Source of the DNA: Egibacter rhizosphaerae
GTDB lineage: Bacteria; Actinomycetota; Nitriliruptoria; Euzebyales; Egibacteraceae
Direction of reading: 5' to 3'
Length of the DNA: 64,000 nt
Assembly: GCF_004322855.1 (NCBI RefSeq)
Contig: NZ_CP036402.1
Span: 434,001 to 498,000, forward strand
Each line of letters begins with the position of its first letter. The first letter of the stretch is position 1. This document shows, piece after piece, positions 6,234 to 16,060 of the stretch. Below the pieces are notes generated by a model, which saw only the letters and a program-made list of their open reading frames with translations, did not search any database and had not been told where the DNA came from. A program made the translations under genes and the position numbers.

Positions 6234-9215
6234 ATGCTCGCCTCTAGACCCGGTCGGCTGCCGACGATGGTGGGTCGCGGCGGGCTCCTTGACGAGCTCC
6301 GTCGAAGCCTCGACGCGGTCCACTGTGAGACCGGGCCCGTCGTAGCGCTGGTCACCGGCGAGGCGGGTATCGGCAAGACGCGGCTGCTGCGCGAGCTCGC
6401 GGGAGAGCTGCCCGCCGACGTGCCGGCGTTGGTCGGCCAGGCGCGCGAGGGCGACACCGACCGTGCGTTCGGCCTGGTCCGCGACCTCGCCGAGGACCAC
6501 GCCGCCCTCCTCGAGCCGGTCCCCGAACCGCTGGAGCGCTGGCGGCACCCGATCGGGCACCTGCTCGACCCGCTCGTCCGCCTCGCCGACCACCCCGACG
6601 ACGGCCACACCCACAGTCAGGAGGAGCTGGCCCGCGCCGGCGTCGCGCTGGTCTGTCACCTCACCGGCTCGCGGCCCGCGGTCGTCGTCCTCGAGGATCT
6701 GCACTGGGCCGACTCGGCGAGCCTTGAAGTGCTGACGCGCCTCGCCCGCAGCCGCGAGCCGCTCCTCGTCGTCGCCACGTTCCGTCCCGAGGACTTCGAG
6801 CGCCGCCACGCGCTCGCGCGCGCCCTGCCAGAGCTCGAACGCCAGAGCACCGTCCGCCACATCCCCGTCGAGCCGCTCATCGCCGCGGAGTTGCACGAGT
6901 TCCTCGAGCACGCCTACCGCCGCCCCGTCGACGCCGGGGTCGTCGAGCGTCTGCGCCGCCGGACCCGCGGCAATCCGTTCTTCGTCGAGGAGCTCCTCGA
7001 CGCCGGGGCCGGCGGCGCCCACGCCCGTGCCGGGGCACGCCTGGCCGACCCCGAAGCGCTCGCGACCGCCGAGTTGCCGTGGAGCACCAGCGAGGCCGCG
7101 CTGCGCCGCCTCGACGGCATTGACGCGGCCGCGTGGCGGCTGCTCGAAGCCGCCGCGGTCCTCGCCGGTCGCGTCGATCTGGCCACCATCGCCGCCGCGC
7201 TGGACACCGACGAGGCGGCACTCGCCCAATCTGCTGCCGGACTCGTTCGCGCCGGCGTCCTCGAGGAAGCCGCCGACGCTCGGCTGGGGTTCCGCCACGC
7301 GCTCGTCGCCGATGCCGTCGCCGGCCAGGTGCTGCACACGGTGCGCCGCTCGTTGCACGCCCGGGCGCACGACGCGCTGCGCGAGCGCGGTGACGTCGCC
7401 CACGCCACGTTGGCGCACCATGCCGCGGGCGCCGAGCGGACCGATGAGGCCGCCGCGCACGCGCACGAAGCGGCTCGCGGCGCGTTGCACGCCGGAGCGC
7501 CCCGCGAAGCGCTCGCCGCGGCCGAGCTCGCGCTCGCCTCGCGCCGCGACACCGAACTCTCCGAGCTCGCCGCGCGCGCCGCCGCGCAGATCGGCGACTT
7601 CGCGCTCGCCGCCGCCCACGCCGAGCAGTGGGCCGCCCAAGCCGACGAGACCGGCGACCTCGAGGCCGCGACGCTCGCGCGGTGCCACCTCGCCTGGTTC
7701 CGCTGGTGGGACGACGACACCTCGACGGCGTTGGCAGTGCTCGGCGACGCGGTCGCCACCGCCGAGACACTGCCGGACTCGCCGGCGAAAGCGCACGCGT
7801 TCGCGACCCGGGCGCGGTTCGAGCAGACCCGCCGGCATCCAGCCGCCGCGGTCGAGACCGGCGACCGAGCCGCGACGATCGCCGAACGGATCGGCGACCG
7901 ACGCACCCTCGCGAAGGCGTGGCTGCACAAGGCCGGCGGGTTGCTCGACTCGCCGGAGCACCAGACCGAACATGATCTCGCCCACGCCGCCGATCTGCTC
8001 AACCGCGCCCGCGACGAGAGCGAACGCCACGGCGACGTGGACACGCTCGCCGGCTCGCTGCACAACCGGCTCGTCCCCGAGCAGCCCGACGACGTCAGCA
8101 CCGAACGCTCCGCCGAGATCCTCGCCGACGCCCGCGATGTCGCTGACCGCTACGGCCTCGAGCGCCTCGACCACAAACTCGACCTCCTCGCCACCTACCT
8201 CGCGGTCGCCGCCGGCGACCTCGGTGCCGCCGAGACCGCGCTCGTCGCCGCACGACGCGTCCCGCTCGCACCCCACGAAGCGTCGTGGCGGGCCTCGCTC
8301 GACGCTTACCTCGCCGCCGAGCAAAGCGACCTCGACCGAGCAGCACGCGCGCACGCCGAGCAACTCGATCTCGGCGGCGGACCGCTACCGGCCGAGAGCG
8401 AGGTCGACGCCGGGTTCGTTCTCGCCACGCTCGGCACCCTCCGCGGTGATGCCGACGCGGGTGAGCAAGGCCTGCGCCGGGTCGGCGAGCACGTCGACGA
8501 CGTCTGCCCCTGCGTCGCCTCGATGTGGTGGGACACTGCCCTTGCCGCGGTCGACGCCGGCGTGGACCCCGGCCTGGTCGACTCGCTGGTCGAGCGTGAG
8601 GCGCCGCCGGTGCTGCCGCGCCACGCCGGGCTCGTCGCGCACGCCCGAGGCGCTGTGCACGCCGCATGGGGGCGGAGGCCCGAGAGCGTCACCGCACTGC
8701 GCACCGCGGTCGCCGCCGAGCGGCGTGGACGACGAGCGACGCTCCTCGCCGACGCGCACCACCGTCTCAGCGAGCAACTCGTCCGCGGGGGTGAGATCGC
8801 GGGGGAGTCGAGCAGCGAGCGTCTCGAAGAAGCCCGCGAACACGCCGCCGCCGCGGTGAGGTGGCTGGAACACTGGCCCGGGGCCCGCCGGGACCGCTGT
8901 GAGGCCGGGCGGCAGCGACTCCACGTCGCAGGCCGAGGCGGAGGGCGCAGTGGGCGCGGCGACGGCGGCGGTTCACGCGGCGACGGTGGGCGCGGACGGC
9001 ACGCGGCGCTGACCCCGCGGGAACTCGAGGTCGTCGACCTCGTCGCCCGTGGCTACACGAACTCCGGCATCGCCGACCGCCTCTTCATCACCCGCAAGAC
9101 CGCCTCCACCCACGTCTCGAACCTGCTCACCAAGACCGGGCTGTCGGGCCGAACCCAACTCGGCGTCTGGGCAGTGCGCGAAGGGATCGCCGAGAGCAGC
9201 GGCGAGACCGAATAG
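6234..9215 (+). CDS. LAL-type LuxR regulator with AAA/STAND ATPase domain
   Basis: This 993-aa transcription activator is of the MalT/LAL type. The N-terminal P-loop ATPase has Walker A (GEAGIGKTRL, near residue 43) and Walker B (VVVLEDLHWAD). A long helical, TPR-like middle follows. The last 65 residues form a LuxR HTH (LTPRELEVVDLVARGYTNS ... TASTHVSNLL). Such proteins bind ATP and an inducer, oligomerise and activate nearby promoters. A glycine/arginine-rich linker (about residues 905-925) precedes the HTH. The start at 6234 fits the -10 six bases upstream. The target genes are not evident. Confidence 0.9.
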   Translation: MLASRPGRLPTMVGRGGLLDELRRSLDAVHCETGPVVALVTGEAGIGKTRLLRELAGELPADVPALVGQAREGDTDRAFGLVRDLAEDHAALLEPVPEPLERWRHPIGHLLDPLVRLADHPDDGHTHSQEELARAGVALVCHLTGSRPAVVVLEDLHWADSASLEVLTRLARSREPLLVVATFRPEDFERRHALARALPELERQSTVRHIPVEPLIAAELHEFLEHAYRRPVDAGVVERLRRRTRGNPFFVEELLDAGAGGAHARAGARLADPEALATAELPWSTSEAALRRLDGIDAAAWRLLEAAAVLAGRVDLATIAAALDTDEAALAQSAAGLVRAGVLEEAADARLGFRHALVADAVAGQVLHTVRRSLHARAHDALRERGDVAHATLAHHAAGAERTDEAAAHAHEAARGALHAGAPREALAAAELALASRRDTELSELAARAAAQIGDFALAAAHAEQWAAQADETGDLEAATLARCHLAWFRWWDDDTSTALAVLGDAVATAETLPDSPAKAHAFATRARFEQTRRHPAAAVETGDRAATIAERIGDRRTLAKAWLHKAGGLLDSPEHQTEHDLAHAADLLNRARDESERHGDVDTLAGSLHNRLVPEQPDDVSTERSAEILADARDVADRYGLERLDHKLDLLATYLAVAAGDLGAAETALVAARRVPLAPHEASWRASLDAYLAAEQSDLDRAARAHAEQLDLGGGPLPAESEVDAGFVLATLGTLRGDADAGEQGLRRVGEHVDDVCPCVASMWWDTALAAVDAGVDPGLVDSLVEREAPPVLPRHAGLVAHARGAVHAAWGRRPESVTALRTAVAAERRGRRATLLADAHHRLSEQLVRGGEIAGESSSERLEEAREHAAAAVRWLEHWPGARRDRCEAGRQRLHVAGRGGGRSGRGDGGGSRGDGGRGRHAALTPRELEVVDLVARGYTNSGIADRLFITRKTASTHVSNLLTKTGLSGRTQLGVWAVREGIAESSGETE

Positions 9216-9287
9216 CAACGCCCTGTTCGCTCCGTCGAGCTCGCCAGCTAGCCGGAGGCTGCTGGAACGACATGACAGGCGACGGCG

Positions 9288-9313
9288 GTCCTGTGAGCGG
9301 TGCTCAGCAGGAC
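9288..9313. terminator. Hairpin between convergent genes
   Basis: GTCCTGTGAG pairs with CTCA-G-CAGGAC around a five-base loop (one bulged G). It lies between the LAL regulator stop (9215) and the converging membrane-protein stop (9321), where it may act on both strands. There is no U tract, as is common in actinobacteria. Confidence 0.45.
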
Positions 9314-9320
9314 GCTCCCG

Positions 9321-9791
9321 TCACGTGAGGCCTGCGATGAGGCTCGTGGCGATCCCGGTCGCCAGGACCGCACCCACGACCCAGCCGATGTAGCGCGCGG
9401 CCATGCCGGTGCTGCGCAGCAGGCTGCCCACGAGGCCGAGGGTGCCGGCGATCGCGAGCACGTTCATCGCGAAGGTCGGCACGAAGATCTCGATGATCGA
9501 GACGGCGGCCAGGTCGGGGACGACCTGCGCGGCGAAGGCGACGTTGGAGGCCAGCCACAGCGCGGCGAGGATCCCTACCGTCACGGCCCCGGTGCGCGGC
9601 GCGCGCAGGCTGAGGAGGCCGGCGGCGGCGAACAGCGCCGTGGCGACGGCCAGGGGCGGGATGAGTTGGCCGCGCACGAGCAGCATGATGCCGGTGAAGA
9701 CCAGCACTTGACCGAGCGCGACCGCCCGTTGCAGGGTCACCCACCCCTGGGCCAGGGGTCGTGGCGTCCCTGTGGCGGCGTTCGTTGGCAT
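9321..9791 (-). CDS. Hypothetical multi-pass membrane protein
   Basis: This 156-aa integral membrane protein has about four to five hydrophobic helices (ALGQVLVFTGIMLLV; LAVATALFAAAGLLSL; AVTVGILAALWLASNVAF; MNVLAIAGTLGLVGSLL; GWVVGAVLATGIATSL). GAGGAGGAG stands directly upstream of the ATG at 9791, which supports this start over the longer frame. It is divergent from the 1129-aa ATPase gene and shares its promoter region. I do not recognise a named family. Confidence 0.7.
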   Translation of the reverse strand: MPTNAATGTPRPLAQGWVTLQRAVALGQVLVFTGIMLLVRGQLIPPLAVATALFAAAGLLSLRAPRTGAVTVGILAALWLASNVAFAAQVVPDLAAVSIIEIFVPTFAMNVLAIAGTLGLVGSLLRSTGMAARYIGWVVGAVLATGIATSLIAGLT

Positions 9792-9907
9792 GGTCTCCTC
9801 CTCGCAGCGACGCGACGGCATGGGCTGCTCACGGCGGGGATGCGTTCATCTGGCCTGCACGCTCGTTCGCCGCTCGCTGGGGCGGCCTGTGAGAGACTGC
9901 ACAGTTC

Positions 9908-12900
9908 ATGGCCTCCACCAGCGATCCGGGTCGGGAGCGCCGGGCGGTGTTCGTCGGGCGCGAGCCTGAGCAGGCCGAGCTCCTCGCTGCCGTCGAGGGC
10001 CCGCCGGCGCAGCGTCCGGAGCTGTTCTTGGTCACCGGGGCGCCGGGGATCGGCAAGACGGCCCTGGCCGATCAGGTCGCCGTCCACGCGGGGGAACGAG
10101 GGTTGCGGGTGCTGCGTGCGCGCTGTTGGGAGGACAGCAGCTCGCCCCCCTATTGGCCGTGGACCCAGCTCTTGCGCAACCTCGCTGTCACCGACGAGCC
10201 GAACGGGCTGCCGGCGCCGACGGTCCGGGGCGCGTCGCTGCTCGCCCGCATCCTGCCCGAGCTCGCCGACGAGCGGCCCGACCCTGCCGACGCGCCATCT
10301 GTCGCGGACACGGGCAGTGACCGCTTCCGACTCTTCGATGAGATCGCTGCGCTGCTTGCCGCTGCGGCGGCGGAGCAGCCGCTGCTACTGCTCATCGACG
10401 ACCTGCACGCTGCGGACGAGGCGTCGCTGCACCTTCTGCGGTTCCTCGTCCGCGAGGACCGCGTCGGCGGTGTCGTCATCGTGGCGAGCGCCCGGGAGAT
10501 CCAAGGGGGCCCGGAGGCGACCGGGATGCTCGGTGAGCTCGTCCGCGAGGGCCAGGTCGTGCCGCTGGCGGGGCTGGGACTGTCGGAGGTCGCCCGCCTG
10601 GTCGAGCAGCAGACGGGCATCACCCCGGCGGAGGGCAAGGTCGCGGCCATCTTCGAGGTGACCGAGGGCAATCCGCTGTTCGTTCGGGAGGTCACGCGGC
10701 TGCTGGCCGCCACGGAGCCGCTGCACGTGCCCGGTCGCGTCACTCCGCCTGTGCCGGATTCGGTACGGGCGGTCATCCGGCGCCGCCTCTCCCCCCTGTC
10801 GGCCGATGCGATCCGGGCGCTCTCCGCGGCGGCGGTCGTTGGCCGCGACTTCGACCTCGCCCTGGCCGGACCGGCGACGGGGTTGCCGCACGACCACGTC
10901 GTCGCCGCACTGTCTCACAGCGCGAGGCTCGGCATCATCACGGTCGACGAGGCCGCCGGCCGCTACCGCTTCACCCATCCGCTCTTCCGCGAGGTCATCT
11001 ACGAGGACCTGCCGCTCGGCGCCCACGCCGAGCTGCACCTCGCCGTCGGCGAGGCGCTCGAGGGACGCGGTCTCGACGCCGACGTCGAGGCGCTCGCGCA
11101 CCACTTCGCACACGCGGCCGCGACCGGGGCCGCCGCGAAGGCGTTGCGCTACTCGTGGCGTGCCGGCGACGCGGCCATGGCCTCGCTGGCGTACGAAGAC
11201 GCCGCACGGCAGTACGGCCGCGCTCTCGAGGCCGCGACGCTCGCCGATGCGGGCGAGGACGAGCACTGCACGTTGCTGCTGCGGCTCGGTCACGCGCGGG
11301 CCTGCGCCGGGGACTATCCCGCGGCCAAGGAGACGTTCCGCCGTGCGGCCGAGTGTGCTCGTCGTCTCGGCACTGCCTGGCAGCTGGCCGAGGCGGCGTT
11401 GGGGTTCGGTGAGCCGCAGGTCCAGTCGGGCGTCAGCGATCGGGAGCTGCGTGCGCTGTTGGAGGAGGCACTCGCGGGGGTGGAGGCGGGGGCGCTGCGC
11501 GCTCGTCTGCTGGCCAGGCTGTCCCTCGAGCTCACCTTCGCCTCGGAGGCGGCGGCGCAGGGCCAACTCAGCCGAGAGGCGGTCGATCTGGCCCGCGAGG
11601 CGGGTGACGCCGCCGCACTCGGCGCGGCACTGCGCGCCCGCTGGATGGCCGTGTGGGGGCCCGACGGTCTCCAGGAGCGGCTGAGCCTCTCGCACGAGAT
11701 GCGCGAGCTCGCCGTTTCGACCGGTGACACGGCGCTCGAGCTCGTCGCGCTCGCCCGGCGGATCACCTGCTGGGTGGAGGCCGGCGACGTGCGCGCTGCC
11801 GAGGACGATCTCGCCGCGCACGCCCGCCTCGCCGACGAGGCCCGCATGCCCTACCACCGGTGGACCGCCGCCAGCCTCGAGGCGATGCGGGCGCTGTTGA
11901 CCGGCCGGCTGGAGGCCGCCGAGGAGCGGGCAGCCCGCGCTCTCGACCTCGGAGCGGGCCGCCCCGACGCGGCGCATGCGCACGGCAACCAGCTCACGGT
12001 CATCCGGTGGGAGCAGGGCCGCCTGGGCGAGCTGCACGCCACTTGGCGGCGGCTCGTCGAGCAGTTCCCGCGTCTCGGGTGGGCGCGCGGCTGGCTCGCG
12101 CTCGCCGAGGTCGAGCGCGGCCATGGCGCCGAAGCACGCCAGCAGCTACACCGGCTCAGCGAGGACCTGCCTGAACAACCGCGGGACGGGCTGTGGCTGC
12201 CCACCGCCGCGGTGGCCGCGCTCGCCGCCCACGAGCTCGACGACCGGCACGCCGCCGCCCGCCTGTCTCCCCTCCTCGACGCCTACACCGACCGGGTCGT
12301 GGCGGTGGGGATGCCCCACCCGGTCGTGTGCCTGGGGTCGGTGTGGCTGTTCCGCGCCCTGCTCGCGGCGGTGCTCGCCGACGCCGACACCGACGCGCTC
12401 TTCTCCCGCGCGGCCACCGCCAACGCCCAGCTCGAGGCCCGGACCTGGCAGGCGCGCACCGCCTGCGCACACGCCCAGGTCCTCCTCGCCCGCGGTGACG
12501 AACGGGAACGAGTCCAAGAACGCCTGCGGGAAGCGAGGGACCTCGCGGGCGCCGCCGGGCTCCCGGCCGTCCTCGCACGCCTCGCGGCCCTCGAGGCGGA
12601 CAGCGCACGGTCCGACGACGCACCTGAGATCCCCGGCACCGCGGACGTTGCCCCGGTAGAGGCCGCAGCCGATCGCGTGGACGCGCCAGCCGCGCCGGCC
12701 GAGCAGTTCCGTCGCGAGGGCGACTACTGGACCATCGCCTTCGACGGCATGCTCGTCCGACTGCGAGACACCAAGGGGCTCGGCTACCTCGCCCGCCTCC
12801 TCGCCAACCCGGGAAGGGAGTTGCACGCGATCGATCTCGAGCGGACCGAGGCTCCGCCGGACGCCCGGCGCTCCGCGCCGAGCGCGGATGACGACCTCAC

Positions 12901-13297
12901 CGCGCGCCGCGACCTCGGCGACGCGGGCGCGCTGCTCGACGAGCAGGCCAAGGCTGCCTACCGAGCCCGGCTCGCAGAGCTCGAGGCCGACCTCGAGGAG
13001 GCCGAGCGGCACCACGATCCCGAGCGGGCGAGCCGGGCCCGAGAGGAGTTCGACTTCCTCACCAGCGAGCTCACCCGGGCCGTCGGCCTCGGGGGCCGAG
13101 ACCGCCACGCCGCTTCGCACACCGAGCGCGCCCGACTCAACGTCACCCGGGCGATCCGCGCAGCGATGGCCAAGATCGCCGACACGCACCCGACCCTCGG
13201 CGAGCACCTCCGGGCGACCGTGCGCACCGGCACCTATTGCTCCTACACCCCCGACCCGCGCGCCCCGATCCGATGGAACCACCCCGCTGAGACGTAG
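9908..13297 (+). CDS. Large AAA/STAND ATPase signalling protein
   Basis: This 1129-aa protein has an N-terminal P-loop ATPase (Walker A GAPGIGKTAL near residue 48; Walker B LLLIDDLHAAD), then a long alpha-helical TPR-like region to about residue 930. Its C-terminal domain contains YWTIAFDGMLVRLRDTKGLGYLARLL, which is broken here only for length: key residues YW, RLRDTKGL and YLARLL near 938-965. That C-terminal module recurs in actinobacterial ATPase regulators and guanylate-cyclase-linked proteins. No LuxR or SARP DNA-binding domain is present, so it may signal through protein contacts. Role and ligand are unknown. Confidence 0.82.
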   Translation: MASTSDPGRERRAVFVGREPEQAELLAAVEGPPAQRPELFLVTGAPGIGKTALADQVAVHAGERGLRVLRARCWEDSSSPPYWPWTQLLRNLAVTDEPNGLPAPTVRGASLLARILPELADERPDPADAPSVADTGSDRFRLFDEIAALLAAAAAEQPLLLLIDDLHAADEASLHLLRFLVREDRVGGVVIVASAREIQGGPEATGMLGELVREGQVVPLAGLGLSEVARLVEQQTGITPAEGKVAAIFEVTEGNPLFVREVTRLLAATEPLHVPGRVTPPVPDSVRAVIRRRLSPLSADAIRALSAAAVVGRDFDLALAGPATGLPHDHVVAALSHSARLGIITVDEAAGRYRFTHPLFREVIYEDLPLGAHAELHLAVGEALEGRGLDADVEALAHHFAHAAATGAAAKALRYSWRAGDAAMASLAYEDAARQYGRALEAATLADAGEDEHCTLLLRLGHARACAGDYPAAKETFRRAAECARRLGTAWQLAEAALGFGEPQVQSGVSDRELRALLEEALAGVEAGALRARLLARLSLELTFASEAAAQGQLSREAVDLAREAGDAAALGAALRARWMAVWGPDGLQERLSLSHEMRELAVSTGDTALELVALARRITCWVEAGDVRAAEDDLAAHARLADEARMPYHRWTAASLEAMRALLTGRLEAAEERAARALDLGAGRPDAAHAHGNQLTVIRWEQGRLGELHATWRRLVEQFPRLGWARGWLALAEVERGHGAEARQQLHRLSEDLPEQPRDGLWLPTAAVAALAAHELDDRHAAARLSPLLDAYTDRVVAVGMPHPVVCLGSVWLFRALLAAVLADADTDALFSRAATANAQLEARTWQARTACAHAQVLLARGDERERVQERLREARDLAGAAGLPAVLARLAALEADSARSDDAPEIPGTADVAPVEAAADRVDAPAAPAEQFRREGDYWTIAFDGMLVRLRDTKGLGYLARLLANPGRELHAIDLERTEAPPDARRSAPSADDDLTARRDLGDAGALLDEQAKAAYRARLAELEADLEEAERHHDPERASRAREEFDFLTSELTRAVGLGGRDRHAASHTERARLNVTRAIRAAMAKIADTHPTLGEHLRATVRTGTYCSYTPDPRAPIRWNHPAET

Positions 13298-13440
13298 CCG
13301 TCGGGACCGTTCACCAGGAGTCCTCTGCGGGCGAACAACCGTGCACCTGCGATGAACGCCACCCCTCGGACGGCACCCACCGCGCCGGACGGAGGCACGC
13401 ATGGCCCCTGGACGCAGATCCTTGACGAGGGCGGGACGTC

Positions 13441-13617
13441 ATGCCCGCTAGGCGGATGGTGGTCGTGCGGCTCACGCTCGACGACCGCAGCCACTGCCGC
13501 GGGACAGCGATGGCCGACTCCGGGCAGGAAGCCCCCTTCGACGGCTGGCTGGAGCTTCTCGGCGCGGTCGCCCACCTCATCGACGACCCCGGGCTGGATC
13601 CCTTCGACCAGCCATAG
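13441..13617 (+). CDS. Small conserved-looking hypothetical protein
   Basis: This is a 58-aa frame from ATG 13441, with possible internal starts at 13456 and 13510. It encodes a short acidic protein whose middle (PFDGWLELLGAVAHLID) resembles the small proteins often found beside actinobacterial ATPase regulators. It lies between the 1129-aa ATPase and the next membrane gene and ends 14 bp before that gene. No function can be assigned. Confidence 0.5.
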   Translation: MPARRMVVVRLTLDDRSHCRGTAMADSGQEAPFDGWLELLGAVAHLIDDPGLDPFDQP

Positions 13618-13631
13618 GGGAAGGAGACCCC

Positions 13632-14183
13632 ATGCTTCGTACCGTGCTCGTGCTCCTCCACGCCGGCGCCGGCGTCGGCGGCCTCATCGTGGGCCTGCGT
13701 GTGCTGTCTCCGCGCAGCGTGACCGCCGAGCGTCGGCAGTGGCTGCGTCGGCTCTACGCCGCGCTCGTCGCGGTGCTGCTCGTCGCCATGGTCGCCCTCG
13801 TCGCGCTCGACTGGCCGCACCTCGCCGCCGGCGCCCGCGTCGCTTTCGCCGGACTCTGCGGCCTCGGGGCCGTGATCGCCTACCGCCTCGTCCGCGGTCA
13901 CCGGGAGGCACGCCTCCAGCGCCACGGCTGGCAGGCGCGCTATCTCGACCACCTCTACTTCACCTACATCTCGCTCTGGATCGGGTTCCTCATCGTCCCG
14001 GCGCTGGCCCTGCCGGTCCCCCAAGTGGCCGTGCCCGCGACCGTCCTCGCCACGCTCGGGATCGGCCACGCGCTGCTCGCCCGCTACAAGCCACACGTGC
14101 TGCCGCACACCCAGGCGCCGCCGGACCCGCCCGGCTCGCCGGACGGCAGCCTCCGGTCCGCACCCTCCGAAGGCGGGAGGTGA
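13632..14183 (+). CDS. Hypothetical four-helix membrane protein
   Basis: This 183-aa protein has four hydrophobic segments: residues about 2-25, 45-60, 72-88 and 112-150. A His/Arg-rich loop and a proline-rich soluble tail follow. AAGGAG precedes the ATG. It may be co-transcribed with the 58-aa gene just upstream. The pattern of helices with conserved histidines is like small cytochrome b561-type or DUF membrane proteins, but I do not recognise a family. Confidence 0.65.
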   Translation: MLRTVLVLLHAGAGVGGLIVGLRVLSPRSVTAERRQWLRRLYAALVAVLLVAMVALVALDWPHLAAGARVAFAGLCGLGAVIAYRLVRGHREARLQRHGWQARYLDHLYFTYISLWIGFLIVPALALPVPQVAVPATVLATLGIGHALLARYKPHVLPHTQAPPDPPGSPDGSLRSAPSEGGR

Positions 14184-14336
14184 GCACTGCCCTGCGCGCC
14201 TGCCCCACGTCTTCGTCAGCTTCTGGCACGAGGCCCAACGGCACGGACGCACACGTGCACGAAGCACCACAATCGACCACTCTGCGTACAGGCTGCCATC
14301 GTCGTCGCGGGCCACCACGCCCCGCGCTCGGCCCGC

Positions 14337-15125
14337 TCAGCCCACCGGGACGAAGCGCCGGCCCGTGCCGGTGACCACGCGTCCGAACGCCAACTCGGGG
14401 AAGTGCGAGCCGGTCATCGCGTGCTCGCTGCCCTCGATCTCTTGCAGCAGCGCCTCACGGGTCCGGGCCGCCACCTCGGGAGCGACGTCGGACAGCGCGT
14501 GGAAGTCGCCTTCTTCGATCTGCAGCGGTGACTCGACCGCGTCGCCGAGGATGTAGGCGCGGTCGTCGCCGGAGGCGACCATGAAACCGTAGTGGCCCGG
14601 CGTGTGTCCGGGGGTGTGGCGAGCGGTCAGGCCGGGTGCGACCGTCTCGAGGTCCCCATCGAACGGGTCGAGGCGGTCCTCTGCCTGCAGCGGTTGCATG
14701 ATCTGCCGGACGTGGTCGTGGGAGTACGCACCGCTGGCGAAGTGCTCCCAGTCCGCCTGACCGTACCGCACGACCGCGTTGGGAAAGAACGGTGCACCGT
14801 CGGCCACCAGCCACCCGATGTGGTCCAGGTGCAGATGCGTGCAGGCCACCACGTCGATCTCGGCGGGGGACACGCCTGCCGCGCGCAGCGCCTGCGGCAG
14901 GTAGCCGCAGTCCACCGCTTCCTCCTGCACGTGTCCGAAACCCGCATCGATCAGCACCGTCCGTCCACCGGTGCGGATCAGGAAGCAGCCGACCGGAATG
15001 TGCACCCGACCGTCGTCGGCGAGCAGCTGCGGGTGGGCGGCGAAGTCCAGGCCGACGAAGAAGGCCTGCTCCATCCCCACCATCCCGTCGCTGACGGGAA
15101 GGATGTCGATGTCACCAATGCGCAC
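14337..15125 (-). CDS. MBL-fold metallo-hydrolase
   Basis: This 262-aa metallo-beta-lactamase-fold enzyme has the zinc-binding signature THLHLDHIGW (HxHxDH), further ligands at TPGHTPGHYGF and ILGDAVES, and GSHFPELAFG near the end. Relatives include lactonases and other hydrolases of small esters; quorum-quenching lactonase activity is possible but not shown. It lies 9 bp downstream of an alpha/beta hydrolase on the same strand, so the two are probably one operon. Confidence 0.9.
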   Translation of the reverse strand: MRIGDIDILPVSDGMVGMEQAFFVGLDFAAHPQLLADDGRVHIPVGCFLIRTGGRTVLIDAGFGHVQEEAVDCGYLPQALRAAGVSPAEIDVVACTHLHLDHIGWLVADGAPFFPNAVVRYGQADWEHFASGAYSHDHVRQIMQPLQAEDRLDPFDGDLETVAPGLTARHTPGHTPGHYGFMVASGDDRAYILGDAVESPLQIEEGDFHALSDVAPEVAARTREALLQEIEGSEHAMTGSHFPELAFGRVVTGTGRRFVPVG

Positions 15126-15134
15126 GACGGCAAT

Positions 15135-15998
15135 CTAACCCACCAAGCGACGAGACGACTCTCCGGTATCACGCTCCCCGCTCGTCACGAGGAAGCGGCG
15201 GAGCTCCGCGGCCACCGGCTCGGGTGCGGCGACCGGGCCCAGGTGACCGGCACCGGCGATCGTGCGGACCTCGCAACCAGGCACGTGCTCAGCCACGTGC
15301 TGGTTCATGCGCGGGAACCACGACAAGGCCGGGCGGTCACCCTGCAGGACCAGGACCGGCGCGGTGATGGTGGCCAGCGCCGCCGGGTCGGTGGCACTCG
15401 GCGCCGTGGGGTCGACGTTCTGCAGCACCCGCAGGTCGGCGAGCTGGTTCGGTGCGGTGACCTCGTGGAGGCCATCGGCGACCAGGGCGGCCAACTCGTC
15501 GTCGTTGCCGACGAGGGCCAGGAACTGGCGTGCCGCCTCAGCGGGCCGGTCCCGGTCCACCCCCTCGGCCATGCGGGTGAGGGTGGCGCCCATCTCGGCG
15601 AAGGTGTCCTCGTCGATCGTCTCGAAGACCGCCGGCTCGTAGGCGGTCACCGCGGTTACCGCGTCGCTCTGCTCGGCCACGCCCAGCGCCGTCAGCCCTC
15701 CGCCGGACCAGCCGAACAGCGGCACCGGCTGGCCGATACTGTCGATGAAGGCCATCACGTCCGCCTGCTGCCACTGCAGCGAGTACTGGTGGGCGTGGGC
15801 GCTCAGGCCCTTGCCCCGGGTGCTGGGCAGGAAGCAGGTGAACCGGTCGGTGAGGTGGGGCAGCATCCCCTCCCAGGCGGTCTCGCCGCAGAAGACCCCG
15901 CCGTGCAGGAGCACCAACGGCTGACCCCGCCCGACGACGCGGCCGGCGATCTCGGTGCCGTCGTCGGAGGTGATGCGGTGAATGCGCTCACTGTCCAT
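15135..15998 (-). CDS. Alpha/beta hydrolase
   Basis: This 287-aa hydrolase has the oxyanion-region motif LLHGGVFCG, the nucleophile elbow GWSGGG near residue 97, a probable acid residue in VLVLQGDRPAL, and the catalytic histidine in IAGAGHLGPVAAP. It forms an operon with the MBL-fold hydrolase. The substrate is unknown. A broken relative of the same subfamily lies at 49573-49868, next to IS3 debris. Confidence 0.88.
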   Translation of the reverse strand: MDSERIHRITSDDGTEIAGRVVGRGQPLVLLHGGVFCGETAWEGMLPHLTDRFTCFLPSTRGKGLSAHAHQYSLQWQQADVMAFIDSIGQPVPLFGWSGGGLTALGVAEQSDAVTAVTAYEPAVFETIDEDTFAEMGATLTRMAEGVDRDRPAEAARQFLALVGNDDELAALVADGLHEVTAPNQLADLRVLQNVDPTAPSATDPAALATITAPVLVLQGDRPALSWFPRMNQHVAEHVPGCEVRTIAGAGHLGPVAAPEPVAAELRRFLVTSGERDTGESSRRLVG

Positions 15999-16060
15999 GG
16001 GTGGACCTCCTTGTGCTCACTTGTCGTGCATGCCGATGCAGGCCGACGAGCTGTGTCGAC

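Noticed and set aside
6117-8363. Long (748-aa) open frame opposite the LAL regulator
   Set aside because: It is a GC-driven shadow of 6234-9215: Gly/Arg/Val-rich with no domains, while the plus strand has clear motifs. The same holds for many long frames opposite the other large genes.
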